Assembly (NCBI GenBank): GCA_902464035.1
Contig: CABQHT010000003.1
Span: forward strand, 1-64,000
DNA length: 64,000 nucleotides
Origin: an uncultured Collinsella sp.
GTDB taxonomy: Bacteria; Actinomycetota; Coriobacteriia; Coriobacteriales; Coriobacteriaceae
Direction of reading: 5' to 3'
A model generated the notes under the pieces. It made no database searches, was not told the origin of the DNA, and saw only the letters and a program-made list of their open reading frames with translations. Made by a program: the position numbers and the translations under genes. Shown one piece after another: positions 1 through 8,566 of this stretch. Within the stretch, counting starts at the first letter, position 1. Every line of letters begins with the position of its first letter.

Positions 1-2
1 TA

Positions 3-71
3 TGCCCAATTAACAACCGTCAGGGAATTGTAATTGATGGTGAAGGTTCAAAGGTAATTTGCAAAGACTAA
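3..71 (+). CDS. Possible 3' end of a gene entering from the left
   Basis: From base 3 a frame runs open from the window edge for 22 codons to a TAA at 69-71. The translation is protein-like and contains GIVIDGEGSKVICKD. The other two plus-strand frames stop within 33 bases. This could be the last residues of a gene that starts outside the window, or chance. I recognise no family. Confidence 0.25.
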   Translation, partial: CPINNRQGIVIDGEGSKVICKD

Positions 72-110
72 TTTGAAAATTCCAGTTTGCTGTACTCGTT
101 CCTAGCAGGG

Positions 111-148
111 TTTGGGACAGGCACGCCCCAACAAAAAGCTGTCCCAAA
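111..148. repeat. 10-bp inverted repeat, probable insertion-sequence end
   Basis: TTTGGGACAG (111-120) and CTGTCCCAAA (139-148) are perfect inverted copies. They sit about 40 bases beyond the 3' end of the transposase fragment at 187-420. That position and the TGTCCC core fit an insertion-sequence terminus or a transposase-gene terminator. The left boundary of the element cannot be fixed from this sequence alone. Confidence 0.4.
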
Positions 149-186
149 GGGGCAAGAATGGGGACTGCGGACGTTTTCTTGGACCG

Positions 187-420
187 TTACGCGGCCCTTC
201 CCAGCGCGGAGCGGAACTCGGCCGGCGTGCGGCCACCGAGCGCATCGCTGCGCCTCTCCGTATTGTATAGACCGATCCAGCCCCCGAGCTCCTCGATGAA
301 GCGGGCGGGGATCCAGTCCGACCAGTCCCTGCCGTGCCAGAACTCCCTCTTGAGCAGGCCGAAGAAGCCCTCCATCGCCGCGTTGTCCGGGCTGCAGCCC
401 TTGGCGGACTGGATTGGCTA
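187..420 (-). pseudogene. IS3-family transposase (OrfB) C-terminal fragment
   Basis: The minus strand encodes the end of an IS3-type DDE integrase. After a TAG at 418-420 the frame reads IQSAKGCSPDNAAMEGFFGL and continues through KREFWHGRDW to the usual C-terminal YNTERRSDALGGRTPAEFR segment. The catalytic glutamate region (DNAAMEGFFG) is present. The preceding two thirds of the integrase and the orfA gene are missing, and upstream frames are broken. Only about 77 residues remain of a family that normally has about 280, so this is a dead relic. It abuts a recombinase fragment on the opposite strand, so several mobile elements have decayed here. Confidence 0.75.
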
Positions 421-524
421 CACTGATGTGGACAGTTCCGGGAGGGGCGCAAGAGACGGGAAGGCCGTGTGCGCGTTCCTGCGCGAGGGCCGCGGGGAGA
501 GGCTGCCTGGGTACGGCGCCTGTC

Positions 525-662
525 AACTCGGTCTACGTCTTTGATGACCGGGTCGTACTCAATATCAACTTCACGGATGATGCCAAAACGGTCACCCGTG
601 AGGAAGTGTTGGGTTCGAGTGCTGTGGACAATGTTCCAGCATGCTGGGATCGAACTCGCTAG
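525..662 (+). pseudogene. Serine-recombinase C-terminal remnant
   Basis: A plus-strand frame ending at TAG 660-662 reads NSVYVFDDRVVLNINF and then TDDAKTVTREEVLGSS. This resembles the extreme C-terminus of large serine recombinases, where a DDR-V-L-N-F stretch is followed by an acidic segment and a GS motif. About 45 residues remain and no catalytic domain is visible. The fragment overlaps the 3' end of the DUF523 gene on the other strand. An element seems to have been deleted here, leaving its last codons fused to IS3 debris on the left. The assignment rests on motif resemblance only. Confidence 0.5.
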
Positions 663-1083
663 CCGGAATCACACGATACCCGTGACGCAGCAGCAGATCG
701 ACGAAAACGCCGTCGCCCGCTGTGAGGGCGGCACTGAATGTTCCGTCGTAGATGCGGCCTGCACCACACGAGGGACTACGGTCCTGTAGGATGCACGCGG
801 CGATCTCTCTCGGGCCGCCCGCCTGCTCGCACATATTAAGCGCGCGTTGGGCACCCAGGCGAAATTCGCGATCGACCGAGATGCCCTCGCAGGTACGAAC
901 CTCGCCGTTCACAATCTCAGACGGCTTGCGCGGCGTGGGCAGGCCACCGAAGACCTCGGGGCACACCAGTAAGACCTCGGTCCCCGTGCGCTCGCAAGCC
1001 TCGACCAGCTCGCGATGGTAATTGTCGAGCCCGTTATACTTACAGCTTTCACCCATCAAACAGGCACTTACCACGATCTTCAT
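592..1083 (-). CDS. DUF523 family protein
   Basis: A 163-residue protein beginning MKIVVSACLMGESCKYNG, the typical N-terminus of the DUF523 (YbbK-like) family. Conserved cysteines appear in SACLMG, in LVCPEVFGGLPTPR and in the C-terminal ILQDRSPSCG motif. The biochemical function of the family is not established; the cysteines suggest metal or cluster binding. I chose the ATG at 1083 because GAGGAG lies 7-8 bases upstream and the family starts here; an in-frame Met 15 codons earlier has no such support. The last dozen or so residues (CPQHSNPTLPHG) run into the recombinase remnant on the opposite strand, so the native C-terminus may have been replaced. Confidence 0.9.
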   Translation of the reverse strand: MKIVVSACLMGESCKYNGLDNYHRELVEACERTGTEVLLVCPEVFGGLPTPRKPSEIVNGEVRTCEGISVDREFRLGAQRALNMCEQAGGPREIAACILQDRSPSCGAGRIYDGTFSAALTAGDGVFVDLLLRHGYRVIPASEFDPSMLEHCPQHSNPTLPHG

Positions 1084-1107
1084 ATAACAACTCTCCTCAC
1101 GCAAAAA

Positions 1108-1140
1108 CGCCCCATTTGAGATGGACACTCAAATGGGGCG
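1108..1140 (-). terminator. Intrinsic terminator of ftsH
   Basis: CGCCCCATTTGAG (1108-1120) and CTCAAATGGGGCG (1128-1140) form a perfect 13-bp stem with a 7-base loop. Read on the minus strand it is followed by TTTTT. It begins 22 bases after the ftsH stop codon and lies before the DUF523 start, so it separates the two same-strand genes. Confidence 0.9.
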
Positions 1141-1161
1141 ATTGACACAGCGCAACTAGTA

Positions 1162-3054
1162 TTACTGCTGCTTTGGCATCAGCGGATTCTCGCGCGTGAG
1201 AAGATTCATAAACTCCTCGCCCGTGATCGTCTCCTTCTTGTACAGATAACGAGCCAGCTCGTGGAGCTTAAACTTGTTCTCCTTGAGGATCTGCAGGGCA
1301 CGATCGTGCGCATCCTCAATCAGCTTGGCGACAATCGCGTCCACGCGCTCGGCCGTACCGGGAGCGCAGGTAAGCGACGTGTCCTGGTTAAGGTACGCGT
1401 TCTGGACGGTACCGAGCGCCATCATGCCAAACTCATCGGACATACCAAAGCGTGTCACCATATTACGGGCGAGCTTAGTGGCCTGCTCGATGTCGTTGGC
1501 CGCACCGGTCGTCATCTCGCCAAAGATGAGCTCCTCGGCAGCACGTCCGCCGCAGTAGACGGCGAGCTTGTCCAGAACCTCCTGGCGCGTGGTCAGGAAG
1601 CGCTCGTCCTCCTCGACCTGCATGGTGTAGCCCAGAGCACCGCTCGTGCGCGGCACGATGGTGATCTTCGTGACCGGCGCAGAGCCCTTCTGACGGGCGG
1701 CAACGATGGCATGGCCGATCTCGTGGTAAGAAACGACCTGCTTCTCGTGGTCGGACAGCACCGTGGACTTGCGCTGCTGACCGGCGATGACAACCTCCAC
1801 CGACTCCTCAAAATCGTCCTGCGTGGCGCGCTTGCGACCCTCGCGGACGGCACGCAAGGCGCCCTCGTTGATGATATTGGCCAGGTCGGCGCCCGAGGCA
1901 CCGGGCGTGGCACGGGCAATCGCAGTAAGGTCGATCGGCGGCTGCGTCTTCACGCTCTTGGCATGCAGCTCAAGGATGTTCTTGCGACCGGTCAGGTCGG
2001 GCAGCTCAACGGGGATGCGGCGGTCAAAACGACCGGGGCGCAACAAGGCCGGGTCAAGGCTATCGGGTCGGTTGGTAGCAGCGAGAACGACAATACCCTT
2101 GTGGTTATCGAAGCCGTCCATCTCGGTCAGCAGCTGGTTGAGCGTCTGCTCGCGCTCGTCGTTGCCACTAAAGCCGCCACCATCGCGCTTCTTGCCGATG
2201 GTATCGATCTCATCGATAAAGACGATGCAGGGAGCCTTTTCCTTGGCCTGCTTAAACAGGTCGCGTACCTTAGCGGCGCCACGACCGACGAACATCTCGA
2301 CGAACTCGGAACCCGAAATGCTAAAGAACGGCACACCCGCCTCGCCGGCAACGGCCTTGGCAAGCAGGGTCTTACCCGTACCCGGGGGGCCGACAAGAAG
2401 AGCACCGCGCGGCAGCTTAGCGCCGATCTCCTCGTAGCGCTGCGGCTTCTCCAGAAAGTCGACGACCTCCTTGAGGGACTCCTTAGCCTCTTCCTGGCCA
2501 GCGACGTCCTTAAAGGTCACGCCCACATCCTTGGAGGCGATCACGCGCGCGCCGGACTTGCCCAGTCCACCGCCGCCAAAACCACCGCCGCCAAAGTTCA
2601 TCGACGGACCGTCATCACCCATGGCCTTCTTCATGCGGCGGTTGAGCCACCAGCCGATCAGGAAGAAAATCGCCATGGGAAGAATGAGGGTGAGCAGGTA
2701 GTAGGTCATCAGACCCGAGTTCTTATCGGGAACGACTGACTCAAGCGAGGCGCCAGATTCAAGCACGCGATCGGTAAAGCCCGCGTCATTCGGCACGCCG
2801 GTCGTCTTGTAGGCGATGTTCTCGTCCTCGCCCTTCTTGGTGTAATAAATCGTGTAATCGTCCGTGTTGTACTCGACCTTGTCGACGCTCTTCTTATCGA
2901 GCGCTTTGACAAACGTCGAATAATCGGTCTTCGTAATCTGCTGCGTGTGACCGATGTTGGGGAACAGAACGGTCGAGAGCACGAGGTAGACGACGAAGGC
3001 GATGAGCACGTAGAGGATCATATTCCGTCTACGTTTGTTGTCATCCATCTCCAT
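1162..3054 (-). CDS. ftsH: ATP-dependent zinc metalloprotease FtsH
   Basis: A membrane-anchored AAA+ protease of about 630 residues that degrades membrane and short-lived cytosolic proteins. Residues 12-31 and 117-138 are membrane segments around an extracytoplasmic domain. A Gly-rich linker precedes the AAA domain. Walker A is GPPGTGKT (222-229), Walker B is CIVFIDEID (276-284), and the second region of homology contains [20 protein letters not shown]. The zinc site is HEIGH (444-448). The ATG at 3054 is preferred because GGAG lies 9 bases upstream; the ATG at 3069, five codons earlier, has no Shine-Dalgarno sequence. A strong terminator follows the stop. The divergent neighbour is a corrinoid adenosyltransferase gene. 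Confidence 0.97.
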   Translation of the reverse strand: MEMDDNKRRRNMILYVLIAFVVYLVLSTVLFPNIGHTQQITKTDYSTFVKALDKKSVDKVEYNTDDYTIYYTKKGEDENIAYKTTGVPNDAGFTDRVLESGASLESVVPDKNSGLMTYYLLTLILPMAIFFLIGWWLNRRMKKAMGDDGPSMNFGGGGFGGGGLGKSGARVIASKDVGVTFKDVAGQEEAKESLKEVVDFLEKPQRYEEIGAKLPRGALLVGPPGTGKTLLAKAVAGEAGVPFFSISGSEFVEMFVGRGAAKVRDLFKQAKEKAPCIVFIDEIDTIGKKRDGGGFSGNDEREQTLNQLLTEMDGFDNHKGIVVLAATNRPDSLDPALLRPGRFDRRIPVELPDLTGRKNILELHAKSVKTQPPIDLTAIARATPGASGADLANIINEGALRAVREGRKRATQDDFEESVEVVIAGQQRKSTVLSDHEKQVVSYHEIGHAIVAARQKGSAPVTKITIVPRTSGALGYTMQVEEDERFLTTRQEVLDKLAVYCGGRAAEELIFGEMTTGAANDIEQATKLARNMVTRFGMSDEFGMMALGTVQNAYLNQDTSLTCAPGTAERVDAIVAKLIEDAHDRALQILKENKFKLHELARYLYKKETITGEEFMNLLTRENPLMPKQQ

Positions 3055-3146
3055 CTGCTTGAACTCCATCTACTGGGGTTGATAATGGTAACTAGAATAC
3101 CCAACCCGGCCGGCGATAAACCGACGCCGAGCACGAAAGGACAGAG

Positions 3147-3632
3147 ATGGCATCACTGGAAGTCGGCAAGGTTCAGATCTACACGGGCGACGGCAAGGGC
3201 AAGACGACGGCTGCGCTGGGGCTCGCACTGCGCGCCACGGGCTATGGACTTAACGTGCTTATGCTGCAGTTTGCCAAGAAGCTGCACTGCGCCGAGCACG
3301 ATGCCGCGCCGCGTCTGGGGCTACGCATTGTGCAGGCCGACCGCGATACGCCCGAGACTTGCGCCGCGCAGATCATGGAGCTCGCACGCAAGCAGATTAG
3401 CCAAGTCGACGTTCTGATTCTGGACGAACTTGGCGAGGCCATGCGACGGGGCTTTGTGACGCGCGAAGATGTCGAAGCGTTGATCACAATGAAACCGACC
3501 ACCACAGAACTCGTGCTCACCGGCCGCGGCTTGCTGCCACTGGCCGATCTCGCGGACCTAGTAACCGAAATGCGCCCCATCAAACACTACTTCGACGAAG
3601 GCCTCCTAGCCCGCCAAGGCATCGAATACTAG
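3147..3632 (+). CDS. cobO: Cob(I)alamin adenosyltransferase, CobA/CobO type
   Basis: This 161-residue protein matches the CobA/CobO/BtuR ATP:corrinoid adenosyltransferase family, which transfers adenosyl to cobalt during coenzyme B12 formation or salvage. The family P-loop reads YTGDGKGKTTAALG at about residues 13-26. The Walker-B-like VDVLILDELGEA lies near residue 90, and the later TGRG motif is present. It is slightly shorter than typical CobO (170-200 aa), mainly at the C-terminus. The ATG at 3147 follows AAAGGA at good spacing. It is one of the few plus-strand genes here, divergent from ftsH, and no other cobalamin genes are adjacent, so salvage of imported corrinoid is the likely role. 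Confidence 0.9.
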   Translation: MASLEVGKVQIYTGDGKGKTTAALGLALRATGYGLNVLMLQFAKKLHCAEHDAAPRLGLRIVQADRDTPETCAAQIMELARKQISQVDVLILDELGEAMRRGFVTREDVEALITMKPTTTELVLTGRGLLPLADLADLVTEMRPIKHYFDEGLLARQGIEY

Positions 3633-3656
3633 CCATTGGGGACGTCTCCAATGGCT
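3631..3656. terminator. Hairpin between convergent genes
   Basis: AGCCATTGG (3631-3639) pairs with CCAATGGCT (3648-3656) around an 8-base loop. It covers the ends of both convergent genes, the adenosyltransferase and the MATE exporter. No T-run follows on either side, so termination would be weak or factor-assisted. Confidence 0.5.
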
Positions 3657-5004
3657 AGGCGGTGGCGCGGCCGAGCCAGTTGCCGCTGTGGTGGTAGATG
3701 GTGAACATCGTGGCCGTGATGAACCAGGTTACAGGGTAAACCAGCAGCAGGTGCTCAAGCGACGGATCGAACGGCATAATCGCAAACACCCAGATCACCC
3801 TGAGCACGACGGTGCCAAAAATCGTGAGCAGCATGGGCTGCAAGCTCACGCCGGCACCGCGAATGGAGCCCGACGCGTTTTCGATAATCGAGAAGATCGC
3901 GTAGAACGGCGCGATAAAATGAAGAATCGTCGTGGTGTACGCCGAAATCGAAGCATCGTCGACAAACAGACGCGACAACGGACCCGAGAACACCAGCAGC
4001 ACGGCAGACAGGCCACCAATGAGCATGAACGACAACACGAGCGACGTATGGTAGCCCTTGCGCATGCGCTCGTAGTTGCGCGCGCCAAAGTTCTGTGCAG
4101 AGAACGTGGCGATCGACACGCCAAGTGCCTCGGTAACCATCCAGACAATGCCATCCAAACGGCCCGAAAGACCCCACGCCGTGGTGACATCGGCACCAAA
4201 CGAATTAACCGACACCTGAATCAAAACGTTGGAAATCGAATACGCAGCAGACTGAAAGCCAAGCGGCAGACCACACGAGATCATGCTCTTACAAATGCCA
4301 GAATCAATGCCGAGTTTGGACAGTGAAAGCCGCCACGCACCCGGTGCGTGCATCATACGAATCACGATCATCGTGGCGTTGGAGCAAATGGTCAGCGCCA
4401 CCGCGATGCCGCAGCCCAGCGCTTCCATGTGCAGCACGGCGACAAAGAGAATGTCGAGCGCCACGTTGACGAAGCAGCCGGAGGCAATAATGACCGCCGG
4501 ACCGCGCGTGTCGCCCACGGCGCGCAACAACGCCGTCCCCATATTGAGCAGCAGCGCCGCAAACATGGCGGCAAAGTAGCAACGGGCATACGCCACACCC
4601 TCAGCCAGCAGCTCATGCGGCGTATTCATCAACACAAGCATCGGCTCGACAAACACCATGCCCAGAATGGAAATGACAACGCCGCCCGCCAGCGCGAGCG
4701 TCATGGCCGTATGGACCGATCGGCTCAGTCGCTCATCATCGTGCTGGCCAAAATACTGACCGGTAATGACCGCGCAGCCGGCACCGACTCCAACGCAAAA
4801 ACCAATGCAGAGCTCCGTGAGCACCATCGTGGCCTGAATGCCACCCAGCGCGAGCTTGCCGCCAAACTGACCGACGATATATGTACCGATAAGCGTGTAA
4901 GCCTGCTGAAAAAACGAACTAAAGAAGATGGGGACGCACAGCGACAGCAGCTGCTGCCAAATGACACCCTGCGTTACATCGATAGCCGTAGATTTCTTAG
5001 CCAC
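3655..5004 (-). CDS. MATE family efflux transporter
   Basis: A polytopic membrane protein of 449 residues with the two-halved hydrophobic pattern of MATE (multidrug and toxin extrusion) antiporters. Family-like segments include PIFFSSFFQQAYTLIGTYIV in helix 1, GCAVITGQYFGQ in the first half and TFSAQNFGARNYER in the second half. MATE proteins exchange drugs or metabolites for Na+ or H+; the substrate cannot be read here. I place the start at the GTG at 5004 (VAKKSTAIDV), because GGAG lies 5 bases upstream. An upstream TTG at 5037 would add 11 residues without support. It converges on the adenosyltransferase gene, with the stop codon inside a shared hairpin. Confidence 0.9.
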   Translation of the reverse strand: MAKKSTAIDVTQGVIWQQLLSLCVPIFFSSFFQQAYTLIGTYIVGQFGGKLALGGIQATMVLTELCIGFCVGVGAGCAVITGQYFGQHDDERLSRSVHTAMTLALAGGVVISILGMVFVEPMLVLMNTPHELLAEGVAYARCYFAAMFAALLLNMGTALLRAVGDTRGPAVIIASGCFVNVALDILFVAVLHMEALGCGIAVALTICSNATMIVIRMMHAPGAWRLSLSKLGIDSGICKSMISCGLPLGFQSAAYSISNVLIQVSVNSFGADVTTAWGLSGRLDGIVWMVTEALGVSIATFSAQNFGARNYERMRKGYHTSLVLSFMLIGGLSAVLLVFSGPLSRLFVDDASISAYTTTILHFIAPFYAIFSIIENASGSIRGAGVSLQPMLLTIFGTVVLRVIWVFAIMPFDPSLEHLLLVYPVTWFITATMFTIYHHSGNWLGRATA

Positions 5005-5129
5005 ACGCCCTCCCCACAAGCGTACGTCAAACAACAAAACATCAATTGAACGGCAAAGCCAATATCAGCTTAGCACCGACCGACGTCGGCCGAAACGCCC
5101 CGAACCAGAGCCCGGTGCGAAATATCTGC

Positions 5130-6044
5130 CTAGTGATACAGCCCCGGCTGGTAGTGGTACTCGTTGCTCACATGAGGGCACAGCTGCCAAAAGGCGACAG
5201 CACTTGCCGCGGCCACGTTGAGCGAATCGACCCCGTGCGCCATCGGAATACGCACGGCGCGGTCGCAGCCTGCAATGGTCTTGGCGCCCAAGCCAGCACC
5301 CTCGGTGCCCATAAAGATTGCCAGGCGGTCAATCTCCTGCAGCACGGAATCGTCCAGCGACACCGAATCATCCTTCAACGCCATGGCGGCACACGAAAAG
5401 CCGGCATCGTGCAGCGCCGCCAGCCCATCATGCGGCCATACGCGCGCCTCGCTGCCAATGCGCGTCCAGGGCACCTGGAACACCGTGCCCATGCTCACGC
5501 GGGCCGAGCGACGGTACAGCGGATCGCAGCAAGTGGGGCTCACCAAAATGCCATCGATGTTCAGCGCGGCGGCCGAGCGGAAAATCGCGCCCACGTTTGT
5601 GTGGTCGACAATACCCTCAAGCACGCATACGCGCACCGGACGCTCCCCCGCCGCCTCGACGACGCCGCCCAAGAACTCATCGACCGGAATCTGACGCGGG
5701 CGACGGAACGCCGCGAGCGCACCGCGCGTCACGTTAAAGCCCGTCAGCTGCTCCATGAGCTCCATGGAGGCCACGAACACAGGAACCGGACCCGCGCCCT
5801 CGCGTACCGCCAGGCACTCAAACAGCGGCATCATCTGATCGAGCCAGCGCTCACCCAACAGAAAGCTCACCGGCTCGTATCCGGCGCGCACCGCACGCTC
5901 TATGATCTTGGCACTCTCGGCGATAAAGATGCCCTTTTGCGGCTCCAGCACGCAGCGCAGCTCGCGCTCGGTCAGTCGCACGTAGGCATCGAGCCGCTCG
6001 TCCTCGAGCGAATCAATTCGCAGAACCTCAACGGCATCAGTCAT
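5130..6044 (-). CDS. SpoU/TrmH-family RNA 2'-O-methyltransferase
   Basis: A 304-residue protein with an N-terminal substrate-binding domain (about 1-130) and a C-terminal SPOUT (trefoil-knot) methyltransferase domain. The three SpoU motifs are visible: DHTNVGAIFRSAAALN, IFMGTEGAGL and IPMAHGVDSLNVAAASAV. Such enzymes methylate a ribose 2'-OH in rRNA or tRNA using S-adenosylmethionine. The length and N-terminal domain resemble the 23S rRNA-type members (RlmB/TsnR-like) more than tRNA TrmH. The exact nucleotide is unknown. The gene stands alone between the MATE gene and folA, all on the same strand. Confidence 0.88.
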   Translation of the reverse strand: MTDAVEVLRIDSLEDERLDAYVRLTERELRCVLEPQKGIFIAESAKIIERAVRAGYEPVSFLLGERWLDQMMPLFECLAVREGAGPVPVFVASMELMEQLTGFNVTRGALAAFRRPRQIPVDEFLGGVVEAAGERPVRVCVLEGIVDHTNVGAIFRSAAALNIDGILVSPTCCDPLYRRSARVSMGTVFQVPWTRIGSEARVWPHDGLAALHDAGFSCAAMALKDDSVSLDDSVLQEIDRLAIFMGTEGAGLGAKTIAGCDRAVRIPMAHGVDSLNVAAASAVAFWQLCPHVSNEYHYQPGLYH

Positions 6045-6153
6045 AGCAGCCAGCCCGCACCCTTCTTACAGCAGCATCAATATCAAACGAGGCGACGCTA
6101 GGCGCCGCCCCTCAATCATTCCAACCCGATAATACCGTGGGCAAATAGGAGAT

Positions 6154-6672
6154 TTACACCTCAACGCGACGATACGTCACGAACTCATAATCGAGGCCTT
6201 CGTCACCCTCGCCCGCGGCAATCGTGGCAACCCCTTCGCGCTGCGCAACTTCCCACGCGGGATCGGCGTCCAAGTCGGGAAAGTACGTGTCCACGGGATG
6301 GACGCAGTGGTTATGCGTGACCTTGGCCTCGACGCAATACGGCAAAAACTGCCGATAGACATCGCCGCCACCGATAACCCACGCAACGGGCTCGTCGGCA
6401 ACCGCGGCGAGCGCCTCATCGATGCTATGCACCACGTCGACGCCCTCGGGCGTAAAATCCTCGTCGCGCGTGAGCAAGATATTGCGACGATTCTTGAGCG
6501 GACGTCCACCGGGAAAACTCAGCAGCGTCTTGCGTCCCATGATGACCGGACAGCCCTTGGTGCACGCCACAAAATGGCGCATGTCGGCGCGATTGGACAC
6601 GACCATATCGCCCTCGCAGCCAATGCCCCAGTCTTCACACACGGCGACGATGGCAGAAAGCTTACACGTCAT
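6154..6672 (-). CDS. folA: Dihydrofolate reductase
   Basis: A 172-residue NADPH-dependent reductase that regenerates tetrahydrofolate after thymidylate synthesis. Signatures: LSAIVAVCEDWGIGCEGDMV at the N-terminus (the WGIG loop), PVIMGRKTLLSFPGGRPL, and WVIGGGDVYRQFLP for the nucleotide-binding GG motif. I chose the ATG at 6672 (MTCKLS). A GTG three codons upstream at 6681 directly abuts the thyA stop and is the alternative. The gene is 9 bases downstream of thyA on the same strand, the classic thyA-folA pairing, so the two are almost certainly co-transcribed. Confidence 0.95.
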   Translation of the reverse strand: MTCKLSAIVAVCEDWGIGCEGDMVVSNRADMRHFVACTKGCPVIMGRKTLLSFPGGRPLKNRRNILLTRDEDFTPEGVDVVHSIDEALAAVADEPVAWVIGGGDVYRQFLPYCVEAKVTHNHCVHPVDTYFPDLDADPAWEVAQREGVATIAAGEGDEGLDYEFVTYRRVEV

Positions 6673-6681
6673 GCCCACCAC

Positions 6682-7530
6682 CTACACCGCGATGGGGATG
6701 TTCTTGACCTGCGGGCCGTGCTCATAGCCCTCGACGATCAGATCATCGGTCGTAAACGCGTAGAAATCATGCACATCGGGGTTGAGCGTTACCTTGGGAG
6801 CCGCAAACTGCGGACGCTCGATAAGCTCGCGGACGATATCGACATGACGGTCGTAAATGTGGGCATCGGCAATCACATGCAGCAGCTCGCCAGCGATCAT
6901 ATCGACCGACTGCGCAACCATCATCAGCAAAATGGCGTACTGGCACACATTCCAGTTGTTCGCAGCCAAAATATCCTGGCTGCGCTGGTTGAGAATCATG
7001 TTGAGCGTCGGTTTGTCATCCTGCGGGCGCTGCGTCACGTTATACGTCACGCTGTAGGCGCACGGATACAGGTGCATCTCGGACAGGTCGCTAAACACGT
7101 AGGTATTCGTCATAATGCGGCGGCTGTACGGCGTGTTCTTAAGGTCGTACAGCACACGGTCCATCTGATCGAAGTCACCCTCGGCATAATGGCTCTTTTG
7201 CCCAATCTGATACCCGTAGGCCTTGCCGATGGAGCCGGTCTCGTCGGCCCACTCATCCCAAATGTGGCTGTTGAGATCATGCACGTTATTGGACTTCTTT
7301 TGATAGATCCATAGGATCTCATCCATGGCAGATTTAAGGGCCGTACGACGCAATGTAAGCGCCGGAAACTCCTCACGCAGGTCGTAGCGTGCCGTGACGC
7401 CAAAGTTTTTAATGGTATAGGCAGGGGTGCCGTCCTCCCACACCGGGCGGACCTTTTGGCCCTCGGTGGTGGTGCCATGGTCCAGAATATCGCGGCACAT
7501 GGTTACAAACTGTTGATCAGCCTTGCTCAT
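6682..7530 (-). CDS. thyA: Thymidylate synthase
   Basis: A 282-residue folate-dependent thymidylate synthase that makes dTMP from dUMP. The catalytic cysteine is Cys157 in MHLYPCAYSVTYNV; the usual following His is Ala here. Other family features are the ALKSAMDEILWIYQ helix and the QRSQDILAANNWNVCQYA dUMP-binding stretch. The ATG at 7530 has AGGAGG 4 bases upstream, so the long open frame that continues to 7845 is not coding beyond it. It leads a two-gene operon with folA and is divergent from the DUF134-NifX gene, with a 166-base regulatory gap between them. Confidence 0.95.
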   Translation of the reverse strand: MSKADQQFVTMCRDILDHGTTTEGQKVRPVWEDGTPAYTIKNFGVTARYDLREEFPALTLRRTALKSAMDEILWIYQKKSNNVHDLNSHIWDEWADETGSIGKAYGYQIGQKSHYAEGDFDQMDRVLYDLKNTPYSRRIMTNTYVFSDLSEMHLYPCAYSVTYNVTQRPQDDKPTLNMILNQRSQDILAANNWNVCQYAILLMMVAQSVDMIAGELLHVIADAHIYDRHVDIVRELIERPQFAAPKVTLNPDVHDFYAFTTDDLIVEGYEHGPQVKNIPIAV

Positions 7531-7617
7531 TGACCCTCCTGTCAGTCGCCTATAAGCGAGATTCATTGTAGCCCAGGCGCACGCGGCCCCACAGCCCAAA
7601 CATAAGCCCTCATTTTC

Positions 7618-7682
7618 TGACATATGCCAGAAATTCCTTGCGCAAATCTGCGCGTTCGCTATTCTATTGTTGACATATGTCA
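7618..7682 (+). promoter_or_regulatory. Promoter flanked by twin operator palindromes
   Basis: TGACATATGCCA (7618-7629) and the perfect palindrome TGACATATGTCA (7671-7682) are 53 bases apart. Between them a candidate promoter reads TTGCGC (7638-7643), a 16-base spacer, and TATTCT (7660-7665). One palindrome lies upstream of the -35 and one downstream of the -10, a layout typical of repression by a dimeric DNA-binding protein. The DUF134 helix-turn-helix protein encoded immediately downstream is the obvious candidate regulator (inference). Confidence 0.55.
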
Positions 7683-7696
7683 GATAAGGAGTGCAC

Positions 7697-8461
7697 ATGG
7701 CAGGAAGACGCGAGAAACTGCGCCGCGTCGGGATCATCCCCGAATACCGCGGCTTTACCCCCGACGGCCTTGCCAGCGGAGACGCCATCGACATGACAAT
7801 CGACGAGCTCGAAGTCCTACGCCTGTGCGACCTGGAAGGCCTCAATCAGGAGGCCGTCGCCCAGCACATGGGCATTGCCCGTGCCACGGTGGCGGCTATT
7901 TGCAGCCGAGCGCATCGCAAGGTGGCAAACGCGTTGGTCAATGGTCGGGCGCTCATCATCGAAGGCGGCAGTATCGCGTACTCCCCCATCACCACAACAA
8001 CGGCCGCATGGCCAGCAAAGGAGGTCGACACCATGAGGGTGGCAACCACGTACGACAACGGCAACATCTTTATGCACTTTGGCCGCAGCGAACAGTTCAA
8101 GATCTACGACATTCAGGATGGCAAGGTACTCAACGAGCAGGTCGTGGGCACCGGCGGCACTGGTCACGGTGCATTGGCGGGCCTGCTTGCCAACGGCGGC
8201 GTCGACACGCTCATCTGCGGCGGCATCGGCGGAGGCGCTATCAACGCGCTTGCCCAAGCCGGCATCACGGTATACGCAGGTGCCCAGGGCAGCTGCGACG
8301 CTTGCGTCGAGGCCCTTATCGCCGGCACGCTCGCACAGAACGGCGAAGCCACGTGCGGCTGCCACGGTCATGACCACGACCACGCCCACGAACATGGCGA
8401 GCCCTGCGGCTGCCACGGCCATCACGAGCACAAGGGCCACGAGGGTTGCGGCTGCCACTAA
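7697..8461 (+). CDS. DUF134 regulator fused to a NifX-like domain, His/Cys-rich tail
   Basis: A 254-residue fusion. Residues 1-95 are a DUF134 domain with a sigma-like helix-turn-helix (LNQEAVAQHMGIARATVAAI). Residues 113-213 form a dinitrogenase iron-molybdenum cofactor-biosynthesis (NifX/NafY) domain beginning MRVATTYDNGNIFMHFG. The last 35 residues are Cys/Gly/His repeats such as CGCHGHDHDHAHEHG, a likely metal-binding tail. The ATG at 7697 follows AAGGA. A second in-frame ATG at 8033 (residue 113) has its own AAAGGAGG 8 bases upstream, so a separate NifX-domain protein of 142 residues may also be made. The function is unknown; metal or cluster sensing is an inference. Twin palindromes precede the gene. 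Confidence 0.85.
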   Translation: MAGRREKLRRVGIIPEYRGFTPDGLASGDAIDMTIDELEVLRLCDLEGLNQEAVAQHMGIARATVAAICSRAHRKVANALVNGRALIIEGGSIAYSPITTTTAAWPAKEVDTMRVATTYDNGNIFMHFGRSEQFKIYDIQDGKVLNEQVVGTGGTGHGALAGLLANGGVDTLICGGIGGGAINALAQAGITVYAGAQGSCDACVEALIAGTLAQNGEATCGCHGHDHDHAHEHGEPCGCHGHHEHKGHEGCGCH

Positions 8462-8508
8462 CGACACGGCACTGCGACCTCAGGCCGCTCAATCAAATAA
8501 AAGCAGCG

Positions 8509-8540
8509 AAGGCCGCCTGGGACATAATCCGGGCGGCCTT
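8509..8540. terminator. Terminator between convergent genes
   Basis: AAGGCCGCC (8509-8517) pairs with GGCGGCCTT (8532-8540). It lies between the DUF134-NifX stop and the ffh stop, which converge. On the minus strand a T-rich stretch follows a few bases later; on the plus strand TT ends the stem. It probably serves both genes. Confidence 0.75.
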
Positions 8541-8566
8541 TGCCATATCAAGCTGGAATTACAGCT

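Noticed and set aside
1261..2739. Long plus-strand frame antisense to ftsH.
   Set aside because: The minus strand encodes complete FtsH motifs; the plus frame is a compositional shadow.
6682..7845. 387-residue form of thymidylate synthase.
   Set aside because: The N-terminal 100 residues lie in the regulatory region and inside the DUF134 gene; the real start with AGGAGG is at 7530.
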